This document shows, one piece after another, positions 10,166-20,575 of a stretch of 64,000 nucleotides of DNA. The stretch's first letter is position 1; every line of letters starts with the position of its first letter. Location of the stretch: NCBI GenBank assembly GCA_963402885.1, contig OY727100.1, positions 13,237,395 to 13,301,394 of the forward strand, given 5' to 3'. Origin of the DNA: Antedon bifida. Lineage: Eukaryota > Echinodermata > Crinoidea > Comatulida > Antedonidae. Below the pieces are notes generated by a model. The model made no database searches, had not been told where the DNA came from, and was given only the letters and a program-made list of their open reading frames with translations. A program made the translations under genes and the position numbers.

Positions 10166-12421
10166 TACTATAACGATAAAGTCGAGTTAATTAAAAAGTG
10201 GTACAATTCTGTAGTATCATATATTTTTGCGCGCCAAAATAAAGTTATGGTTATAATATTAACTAAACAGTCTAAACACTAGTCAAATCTGCAGTTGTCC
10301 TTTTGTTGACGGAATGACAAATTAAATGAAAATAAATTATAATCCTTTAGCCAGTTATCTGATTTTATTCGTTTGGCCAACAAACAGTAGGCCTAACAAT
10401 GTAAAACAAAAAAAAAGGTCGGTCAAGAACGGCTTGGTAACTCTTCGCATTACAATTTATTACATATAGATTAAAAATTAAAATTATTAAGGGGACAATT
10501 TGTTTGGGTCCTGATAAATTCCCCTCAATAGTGTTCCACTGTTCTAAAAAAAAGAGCAGTTTCAACGTATTCTCTAAAATCAGCAAAGGCGCGGCCTAAA
10601 CGTTGGCATTTGCATAAATACTGTATTTATTAGCCTAAAACCTATTTTTAGGTACTGTACTGTCGAAGCGATCAAAAGGGAAATTCCAGGTATAACTAGT
10701 ATTATCAAGGTCAACGGCAGCTCCAATGTTTATGGTCTATTTGTAACGTTAAAAGGTTTATTACAGACAGCACAGGGGTGAACGATTGTGTCTTTTGAAT
10801 TAGAATTAGAATTGTTTGTGCTGAATTTCACTCGAGGAGGAAATGATATGTTTAGGCTTAAATCATAAATACATGCTCTCTCACGACAGACAGTTCACTG
10901 AGTGTGGAAAATGAACGATGTTTTAATGATTCAAGAAAATTCACCTCCTCGAAGTAAATTACACTTTACCAAACACGGTTAACCTAAACTAATTTTGACC
11001 AACATTTCCCCATACAACACCGCAAAATCGGTGGGTAATAGTAGTGCCTTTTCATTTCAATCAATCAACCATACAATGATAACAGTAAAGATATTAACAT
11101 ATTATTGTGTAGATCTGACCTGTGTGTTTATGAAACTGTGAATTTACTGCATTCTGTCATCACTTATCTGTTATTATCATGGTCATAATCTACTTCCGCC
11201 TGCTCCCACACTCCAAATAATCAATTAATAAATAATGTATTAACTCAGAGTTTACCGAGAACTCGTCTTCTCATAAGAAATTAACAAAAAAGAATATAGT
11301 TCAAGATCAACTTTATTTAAACAGAGAGACCACAAGTTGGTCTTGTACTGTACATACAAAATAAAATTTATTATATACTTATACTTACTTATATCACACT
11401 AATTTTTACTTGCTCTAAAATATTTAAATCTAAATAATAAAGCTGCTTGACTATTCAAATAATTGGTAGTCATACGTAGCCATACAACCAGGAAATAACA
11501 ATGTCTTCCATAACTAAAAAAGTATACATTATACTAAAATAAAAAGTTATATAAAATGTTTATAGGCCATCAATTTCTAAACAAAAAATGTAAATGTAGG
11601 CCTATCTATCATAAGAAAGTTTATTAGATAAATTTATTAGAACAAAATTATTTATTTGAACTTTAATTATAGCATTTTAAGTATGCTAACACTCAGCATT
11701 TTGATTAAATTTTATTTTCGTAATGATTTTAGTTGCTTTGAATAAAACATTGCAAACTACAGACTATTTCATGAAGGAGATCAACAATATCGATTTTATC
11801 ATCAGGTGCAAGGCTCTGAGTAAAGAGTCATGAAGTACAATTCATAGGAAGAGAATTATTTCAGATAATTTGCATAAAATCTGAATTATTCCAACAATTC
11901 TGCCGGGCTTGACGGAAGTTTCAATTGCTTCAACTTTGCAACAAATTCGTCGATGTTGCTTTCTTTGAAGATTGATTGCTCAAATTCTAAATCATATATC
12001 ATTCCCCAACTACTTTCGTATTTCTTAACTGGATTGTTATAGTACCCATCAATCTTTGCTACATCTTTTGAAGTTATTCCCTTTCCAAATTTCATTATCT
12101 TCTGTCTGTAACTGCTGAAGTTGGTAATTTCTATTGGCCTAACTTCTGGAAATGATAGTTTTTCTTTTCTGATCTTCTTTTGTAAAGCATAATGTGCTGT
12201 AAGGTTTATTGTATCATATACGATAGAGATGTCATCAGAACTTAGATCATCTGATTCCTCTAATGCATTTAACCAATCTATTGTACTATTACGTGTTTTA
12301 TGATTTTGTGTAGGAACATGGTCTCCAAACAACACCATCAACATAATTCGGCACTCCGGTCTCGCATCGTAATACGCTGACACGGTCGTTTTGAAAAGCT
12401 TGTAATCATCGTCGGTCAATT
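10166..12421. repeat. Segmental duplication, right copy, 3' half
   Basis: The counterpart of 5013-6641, ending with the last exon of DED gene B. Intergenic 10173-11885 has no gene. Positions 10218-10828 have no match in the other copy; they start ATCATATATTTTTGCGCGCC, contain no evident coding sequence, and may be an insertion here or a deletion in the left copy. Confidence 0.88.
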
Positions 12422-13617
12422 CTGCAAATCAGGAAAAAGGTTTGGTAATTGGACTCAATCCGTTCATTTGTGAACAAAAATATTGAAAGTGGTATAAGGC
12501 ATTGTCCCACGTTCTCATTATAGGCCTATATGTTATCGGTTTTACGAATTCTAAATTTAGGCTGAAACGCTTAGGAAAATTTGAGTATTCATTCAGACAT
12601 TTTTGTCAATGCATTGTATAATACAACATTAGTCACTTAAAGGGATACGTACCTGCTACTGCTGTTGATGTTGCTTCCACGGCACTCCCACCAGCAACTG
12701 GTTGTTCACCTGCATCAAATAAATAAGAACAGTAGTTGAATAACCGATACAGAAGAACCAATTTCTATAAACAGGTTCTAATTATCGTTTTATTTTTAAC
12801 AAATTAACATACTGTAAGATATACATTTTTTTATCCAGACAGAGACCAGAAGTTTAGAACTTATCATCAATCGTTCTCCACCCTCTCCCCCCTCCTTCCC
12901 CCTTCTTGAACAAGTATATATATACTGTAATTGCAAATTTACCGTATGACGTCAGTCCGGAATGTGGTCAGCTATGCTGGCCATACAAAACAATATTGTA
13001 GTAAGCTACTAAAATTATAATTAGACAATTTTATGCTGTTATTTTGATTAATTTAAATATACGTTAATAATTTAGCACTGTTTTACATACATACCAAGCA
13101 ATTTGACTTTTGCACTCGCATTCAACTGATTGGCAAATCTCTCCAGTTTCTTCCATGTGTTTAATTTTAACTCTTTCTCCAAATAAAACACTAAATCCCA
13201 TTTATTTGTAATGCCTTGTGAACTTAATGAGTAGAAGCTAATCAAGTTATGTAAATCACTCTTGTCTTCTTCCGTGATTTCATCCATAGCTTTATAGAAA
13301 GTTTTACGATGTGAAGACAAACTTTTCCCACCCTTGTCATCATAGTCTTTACCAACTTCCTTTTTGTATTTAGTTACACTTGCTTTTGCGTCGGCGTTTT
13401 CTGTCACGTCTGCAATTTCTGACATAATTTTAACATTATTGTATGCGATGATGCCTTTAGTTTTAAGTTCATTAAACAAATCCATTCCTGAGTTGTGTTC
13501 CTTAGACAATACACCAATTGGTAGATGATCATGCAGAAGAAATCTCAATTCCCGTCTTCTATCCCCAGGATAAGCATTACTGAATTCTTGACGAAAGTCT
13601 GTAAAGCTATCATCCAT
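11886..13617 (-). CDS. Four-DED-module protein (gene B of the cluster), 371 aa
   Basis: Exons (minus): 13617-13095, 12709-12653, 12421-11886, all phase-1 GT/AG junctions, total in frame. Starts MDDSFTDFRQEFSNAYPG. Exon 1 is a tandem DED: module 1 has ELRFLLHDHLPIGVL and M-D-L-F motifs, module 2 runs from YRKTFYKAM-like (here HRKTFYKAM) to FANQLN. One linker exon encodes 19 residues (GEQPVAGGS then a Thr/Ala-rich stretch). The last exon has the VLFGDHV and YRQKIMKFGKGI modules and is very close to that of gene A, in line with the segmental duplication. No enzymatic domain is seen. An acceptor (TTTTCAG then TAACAAA) precedes the ATG. Confidence 0.8.
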
Positions 13618-14361
13618 TTTGTTACTGAAAAGAATTTAGTTTATAATTGAGACTTTAGAAATTGTCCTACCAAGACAATCTAACAACAGAAAACTGTTGC
13701 CAAAAGTGTACACTTATCTGTAAGGCATGGAACTGATCGTGTCGTAGCCACAGATAACCCCTTTGATATAAGAAATTATTGTTTATTTACAGCATCTTAA
13801 ACAGTATCCTTTAGATATGAGTAATATAAATATGTTATTATGTCTATAAGCCCTATTATTATGATAACCACATTTCGAGAGGACCATACTCGCCTTATCA
13901 GTTTAATATTTATTCAGTCCTATGCACTGTGAACAGAGTTCACTATAATATCTCTATGATTGTAAAACATTAATCAACCTGCCAAACCGAATGCACATAT
14001 TCTATAAGAGGCCTATCGAACGTTGTATTTTCTAATAGTAATATGTGTAATTTATTATAGACAGACTAGCTAGTAGAGTACTAATTTCTTACGATTTAAT
14101 ACGATACTGTAAATAATTGATGAACGATAACTATAGGCATATACAGACTACGGTTATGAAATTAATTTCCCCGGAATAGAAATAGGCCTACAAGTTTTAT
14201 TGTATAGTGTTGTTATCTCGCCTGTTTGTCGCGTTCGGTATGAGCGACGGTGTGTAATACTCTGAATTGAAACATCAAATAATCCGCAATTATTCCTTTA
14301 TTATGGACCCATCAAATTAACGGTAGACCTATGAGACATGTTATGCAATAATTATACTTAC

Positions 14362-14530
14362 CTTTTACCTTTCCTTTACTTAGGAAAACTAGGGTTAGTT
14401 TTAATCTTTCTTTCCCCTCTACAACTGCCACAGTACGGAGATCAGGTCACTGAAGCGACGAGTGATCGCGTCTTTTCTTTGTTATGCATAATTACGATTG
14501 ATGGATCTATTTTTAGGAATTGTATTTTAG
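14362..14530 (-). promoter_or_regulatory. Conserved promoter / non-coding first exon of DED gene B
   Basis: A donor (GGTAAAAG then GTAAGTAT) at 14362/14361 faces the acceptor just before the ATG at 13617. The upstream block shares GAGGGGAAAG, TGACCTGATC, TTATGCATAACAAAGA and CTAAAAATAGATCC with the blocks at 1732 and 9948. It lies outside the recent segmental duplication and is more diverged, so the shared motifs here carry the most weight. Confidence 0.45.
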
Positions 14531-15666
14531 GTCAAAATCAAACTGCAATTTATTCTGATAACGGAAGAAAGAAACAGTTTCAATCAAATTTAATATTAAT
14601 TCCAAAACCAATACTATAACATTAACATGCAAATGATTAAAAAAATGAAACATAATTCAGAAAGCACATCTTTATTACATGAACAACTGAGTATTGTTCA
14701 ATAAAAAACATTATCTAGGCCTATAATTTATGATATACTGTATATCCGAAGGCAAATTACTGAAAATGGATAATGCTGTGGGTATCACCGGCTGGATCGC
14801 AATGAAGATACAAGTAGAATAAGCAACCTCGCAACCAATACTATAACATTAACAATAATATATGAAAGGATTAAAGTTGAAACATAAGTCAGAGAAGCAA
14901 GCTGCGTATTGTTAATTTCAACAAAAACATTATATATAATTTACTATATACAAAGGCTGATTATACTGAAAATGATAATGCTGTGGATTAGGCAGTGGCT
15001 CTATTTAAATCAGTATTGTTATTTGTATTGAAAAGTACACGAACATAGACGTAGGCCTATCTATAAGCGGAAACATATATGTTTCACTATAGCGGAAAAA
15101 ACACCAATTTACCAGACTCACTTTTCTTAAGTATCACATATTTATATAAGGACGAAACTGAGACTTAAAAATATTATGTTTATGTGAATGAACCATTGCT
15201 TCATTTAAATGTTCATAGTTAGTTTTTAGTTAACATAAAGTAGCCCAGTGATAGAGTAGGCCTATTTAGCTTTTATAATTGACCGTGACGTCACGCAGGA
15301 ACTTATTTATATATTGCAATAGGCCATACAAATCAGATGAGTTAGTTATGCGTCGAGGAAATCGTTAATAATAATAATACTTATAATAAATAAATATTTA
15401 TATATAAATCAAATTACTGAAAATAATGACAATGCTGTGGGTATCAGTGGCTGGATCTCAATTGAGATACAAAATAAAATAAGCAAAAAGCTAAATCAAA
15501 ACGATAAAGTAAAACAGCCAGACATAAAATGCAGAGCTTTCGGGCAACACTAGCCCTTCCTAAGTGCAAGAAGAAAGGAAGATTATTATATACCGTATAA
15601 CACTGATATGTTCTTCCCTACAGAGAAGAACCGCCTTGTAATTCACATCCTTCGAATAATTCTAAA
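14531..15666. repeat. Intergenic region with three diverged copies of a short direct repeat
   Basis: No gene is seen. A unit of about 70 bp containing ATAATGCTGTGGGTATCA and GGCTGGATC recurs near 14758-14830, 14955-15005 (partial) and 15416-15485. A perfect CRE-like TGACGTCA lies at 15286-15293. Near 15537-15570 is GAAAGCTC on the minus strand next to a GGGCTAGTGTTGCCC stem, which looks like dispersed-repeat debris. Confidence 0.55.
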
Positions 15667-18600
15667 TTATTCAAACGATTCTGCAGTGGATGGAAGTTTC
15701 AATTTTTTCAACAGTGCAATGAATTCTTTGATGTTCTTTTCTTTGATGATGTTTCTAAATTCTAAGTCATATATCATCTTCCAGCTACTTTCGTATCTCT
15801 TAACTGGAGTATTATAGTACCCATCAATCTTCGTTACATCTTGTTCGCCTATGCCCCTTCCAAATTTCATTATGTTCTGTCTGTATGGTGTAAATGTAGA
15901 AATCGGGATCTTTTTTACTTTTGGGAATGATGGTAGTTGTGCCTGAATCTCACGTTGTAAACCGTATTGGCCCGTCAAGTTGATTGTATCGAATATTATA
16001 GAGATATCATCGGAACTTAGATCATCGGTTTCAGCTAATGCATTTAAGAAATCTATTGTGGTATTGATTGTTTGCTGTTGTTGTGTTTGCACGTGATCTC
16101 CAAATAACACTCTAAGCATAATGAGACAATTTCTGTCATCGTAATACGCTGACACAATCATTTTCAGGAGCTTAAAATCATCCTCATTCACTTCTGCAAA
16201 ATTAGAAAAGATATTCGTGTGATTTATTTAATTTATTTATGGTATATAAAAAGTACAACACGATAGCACACATCTATAAAAATACAACTATATATTACAC
16301 AAAAAAATACAATTACAATGTTAAATTAATAAAATGGGAATATTAAAATATAATTATACTATATATAAAAATTAATTGATTATCTTCAATTGATTATTTT
16401 AACATTTTATTGTTGTTGTTGTCATATTGCACAATTAACGAGGCATTCAGTCATTACAACCAGCAATTAATATAGATGAAAACTTAAACTGATGATAAGT
16501 GGTAGTTGTAGTAGGATGGATATTCTGTGTTTTTGTTTGGTAACAAGTAGGCCTACTCATTACTCTTTGTTGTCGTGTCTTAGGAAAGATAATATTCACA
16601 CAATAGCTTAATAAAGTCAACACTAATTCCAAATTACGTTAGAAAATTCTAAATCTTGCGTGAGATAATTTCCAGAATGATTGTGAATCAAAACTGTGGG
16701 TTTGAACACAGGTTCAACTAGGAACCATTCAGCATGGATCCAGGACGTGACTTATTTCCACTTTTAGGATTAAGATTTTGTATTATAGATAGAAGGTTAT
16801 TCTAATGTTGTCATGTATCATGATCTTGTAAAAAAATAAATTAAAAGCATAACAAGAAAAAATGATGTACAGTGATCTGTTAATACGTATCCTTTCCACA
16901 ATGTTTATAGTAACACTTTTATAATGTTGTGCTCATGGTTTTACCATAGATCAATTAGCTCAGCAATTTATTGTTACAGATTATTTCTTTTAAACTCTGT
17001 CTACAAAAAGTGTGATGTACTCAAATATGTAGTTATATGCCCAAATATGGTAGTGGTATGACATCATCATGTCCATATATGTGCATCATGACATCACATT
17101 TTTTGTCACATAAAGTTTAATAATGTCGACAGAGCTTTAGGCAAATTGTTTGCGCAACATCTGGCATTCCTCACACTTCCCTTAAAAAAGGCAATCATAA
17201 ACAACAGGTTTCTGATTCGGTTGGTTTTACTTCTTACCTGTTCCTGTTGTTGCTGGTGTAGGCCTTGATGTTGTCGATGTAGAGTCTGTCACTACACCAC
17301 CAATAGGCCCAGCAAATTGAAGGCCATCTGTAGCTGAAAACATGAATAAAAAAACATTGTTTTTATAAGATGTATTGTATCCCAAAAACATGAAAAAATG
17401 AAAATTAATAACTCAGACTTTGAATAGACATTTTTATAGTTTTAATAAAGTTCTAAAGAAAAAATAAGTGTTTACTTATAAACAATTATTGTTATTTTGT
17501 CAATCAATCATTCTTTTTTTGATAACGAACATTCTGGAGTATTTTAATTGAAAACTGCATTAACAGGAGTGAATGTATGTGATTAATGTCTCATCTACAG
17601 CTTTTTTTTTTAAATAAAACCTAAATTCAAGCTAGGCTGATACATAATGCTATATACAAATAGGCCTCTATGAGGAAATACATTATCAAATGACTTAATA
17701 TGAACTAAGCTTTAACATAAAGGAAGTGAATACGTAGGCCTAAACTTGACACACAAACGTATGCTCAAAGTAAGTTGTGCACGTTCATTTAATACCAATA
17801 GACTACGGTTTGTCAACATGTCAATTGATATTGGTAAACCTACGTACCTGTTGACATAGGTGTTGCTCCTCTTGTAATAGGCCTACTGACTTCTTGGCCT
17901 GTAAAAATAAAATTTAAAAACAGACGTCTTCGTTTAAAAAAAAGTGCTACGGTATCATAGATGATAATAAAGTGCATTTTTTAAGATATAGGCTAAATCC
18001 TATTTTAATCAAAATATAGAAACAAGCAATACATAAGGCGATTGGTTATCCAATGCGTATACGCCTTAAATTCAAATAAGCAGATCCAATTGTAAAAGTA
18101 TATGTCATGAACCGTATAACTATAAGCCTAGACGATGCAACTTTAAAAATACGTACCAATTAAGATGGACTTGGCTGTTTTGTTCAACTGATTGGCAAAG
18201 CTCGTCAACGACTTCTGTTCATCTTTTAATTCCACTTCTTTTTCCAGATGAAAAACTACGTCCCATTTATTCTGGTGGCCAAGATGACGTAATCCGTAGA
18301 ATCCAACCAAGTTCTCGACATCACCCCCGTTCTCCTCCGTCATTGCAATTATAGCTTTATAAAGATTTTTACGATACAAAGACAAATACATACTTGTCCC
18401 ACTTCTGTCATATTGTGCACCGACTTCTGTTTTGTAATTCTGCACACTGGCTTTTGCTTGGGCATTTTCTGTCAAGACTGCGATTTCTGACATAACGTTG
18501 ACATTATTGTATGCGATAACGCCTTTATTTTGAAGTTCATTAAATAATTCCATTCCGGAGATATTTGTACGTGCCAATACACCGATTGGTATGTAGTCTT

Positions 18601-18685
18601 GTAGAAGAAATCTCAAATGTCGTCTTTTATCTCCAGGATACGCATTGCTGAATTCTTGACGAAAGTCTCTAAATGTGCTCTCCAT
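15667..18685 (-). CDS. Four-DED-module protein (gene C of the cluster), 400 aa
   Basis: Exons (minus): 18685-18157, 17898-17848, 17333-17238, 16193-15667, again all phase 1, total in frame. Starts MESTFRDFRQEFSNAYPGD. The exon-1 tandem DED (HLRFLLQDYIPIGVL, M-E-L-F, then YRKNLYKAI to FANQLN) is followed by two linker exons of 17 and 32 residues, rich in Thr/Pro/Ser (for example TSTTSRPTPATTGT). The last exon carries the two C-terminal DED-like modules (VLFGDHV, YRQNIMKFGRGI). It is the most diverged of the three complete genes and has the longest introns. An acceptor (CTTTTTCAG then GCCTAAAA) precedes the ATG. No caspase domain. Role as for gene A, by inference. Confidence 0.8.
16991..17139. 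mobile_element. Small MITE in intron 3 of DED gene C
   Basis: Related to the copy at 59193-59353. Ends are inverted (AAACTCTGTCTAC; GTCGACAGAGCTTT). The body has CAAATATGGTAGTG-like repeats, a CATGATGATGTCAT-type core and an AAAATGTGATGTCA stretch that is self-complementary. The left end is decayed. No coding capacity. Confidence 0.6.
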
Positions 18686-20048
18686 TTTTTAGGCCTGAAA
18701 AAGGAGTAAATTATAGATCAACATGGTTATTAAACTGCCTCGAATAAGAAGGAAGAAATAAGAAGTAGCCTACTTAGAAATATACCGTAAATTACACTGA
18801 CTTACCGTAAATGTTACACAAACTACAGCAACGCCTTGTAATACCAATTTGACAATTCTTGTAATGAAATGCTTTGATCTTAAATCGGTGTAATTTTAAC
18901 AGTAGTTTTATACGGCTAAAATGCTCTAGTATCATGTACAAAGTACGATACAACAAGTCGTTGTATTAGGTTAAAACTGTTTTTTTGCCAACTCAGAATA
19001 TGAAGAGAGGAAACAAGCTTCCTCTATACTACGTACACACCGGAAGATATTATAAAGAGGACATTGAACATGCTGTCAACAATGAAATATTGTTTTCTAT
19101 ATGGTTTGTGGTCGGATGTGTTGTGTGTCTAATTTCCTAGTGATTTTTTGTTTGGTTGGGTGGCGTAATAGTGAAGGGGAGTGGAGAGGAGGGATCTATA
19201 TAACAAGGGGTCGCGGGGTTTCATGCCCCATGTGCACAGCGATAATAAGTTTTTAAAAAAAAGATAAATGAAAGGGAAAAAACATGCCTAACTAAATTTA
19301 GGTCTGTCTTTTACACATAACAATATATATTAGATTGTGTTGCCTCTAATAGAACATCCTGTTACAAATCTGTTATAATGTTCTGGTATTGTAGATTTAT
19401 TGCCTGGTATTGTAGCTTTGGGGAAAATAATCAAATATCTAAAATAAATAAAGCAGAAGTATAAGAATAAGTTACTCACACTTATAATGTATGTAAAATC
19501 ATGGAGGAGCCAGTTAAATTAGATGTTATGGTTTATATTTAAATACTCTTAATGGTTAATGTTTTTTAGCTCTGAAAACTAATAATGTAATTTAAAATAC
19601 AGTAGGGTGTGTGTGGTGTCTTAATTATTATCATAATTAATTATTTAAATACATTATCAAACTCAATGGAGAATCGTGGTATAAAACTAAATAATGTATA
19701 AATAATAAAACTAATACTAATATATATTATGTAAGAACACTTACCAAAAATAAAGATCGAGAAAAAAAATTTGTTAGTGTACTGATTTTACCACACACCG
19801 GGAACCAAAAAACCTGGCGCTCAATGACAAAGTCGCTGCTGAATGCCATTGCGCCGCATTAAAAGGTCGCCGAAAGTGGCACTCCCGGCGTTCCATAAAA
19901 AACAGTCATTTGGAACTAACTATAGGGGCGCTACAGCACTGAGCAATGAAATAAAAAATTGGATGACGAAAAACTCAATTTTTTGGACGTGATACCTCCC
20001 TTTCTTTGCCCCTTTCGTTCGTTTTGTGAGAAGCATCCTTCTGTTTAG
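18686..20048 (+). promoter_or_regulatory. Intergenic region with probable AMFR promoter and 5' UTR exon
   Basis: About 18.7-19.75 kb has no recognisable feature. From about 19790 base composition becomes GC-richer (CTGGCGCTC, GTCGCCGAAAGTGG, CTCCCGGCG), as expected of a housekeeping promoter. A good donor (CTGTTTAG then GTAAGA) at 20048/20049 pairs with an acceptor at 20458 (CATTTCAG), giving a non-coding first exon for AMFR. The transcription start is not pinned down. Confidence 0.4.
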
Positions 20049-20145
20049 GTAAGACAGGTTTTGGTTTAAAAAATATTTGTGAAAATAGTGTATTTAACAA
20101 TAACCTAATCATAAATACTGACAAAAGATTAGGCGAATTATGGTC

Positions 20146-20270
20146 AGGCCTATGCTAGGCCTAGCCTATGCTAGGCCTAGCCTAGCTAGGCCTGCCGCCT
20201 GGCCCTAGTAGTAGTAGTACTACGTAGACGTCGGTCGTACCATACTGTACAGGGCCAGGCCTAGGCTAGG
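20146..20270. repeat. Cluster of CTAGGCCTAG palindromes in AMFR intron 1
   Basis: Overlapping copies of CTAGGCCTAGCCTAG and ATGCTAGGCCTAG fill about 60 bp, with another near 20256-20270. The same AGGCCT core is scattered across the window but is densest here. Role unknown. Confidence 0.7.
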
Positions 20271-20575
20271 CCTTTACTACATTGACTACCGTTCCTAGCC
20301 TGGAGCTATGCCAACTATTAACTAGGCCTTGAATTTGTTTACTGTTGCTGTAGACATTTGTATAACTTTAAAAAACTAGCCTAAGCTAGGCCTACCTAGT
20401 TAGAAGTAGAAACTAAAAATGCTAAATATTAATATAAATATTTGTTTTTTCATTTCAGGTTTTCAAATTAAAGAATTATATTTTACTTGAAAGATGAGTA
20501 ACTAGCCTACTACTTACTAGTAAAATTATATTGATCAAGAAATATATTTTTTCAGTTTTAAACCAATTTTACAAA

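Larger units (their letters stand above)
7996..10172. repeat. Segmental duplication, right copy, 5' half
   Basis: The counterpart of 1-1951: exon 1 of DED gene A, its 5' flank and the promoter block. It retains the uninterrupted TTGATACTATAACG sequence (10162-10175), which is the empty site of the element at 1952-5012. Between 8330 and 8992 it carries its own LINE fragment. Confidence 0.9.

Noticed and set aside
20531..20575. Upstream in-frame extension of AMFR
   Set aside because: Position 20531 is TTG, not ATG. The first ATG of the frame is 20576 and it gives the conserved family N-terminus.
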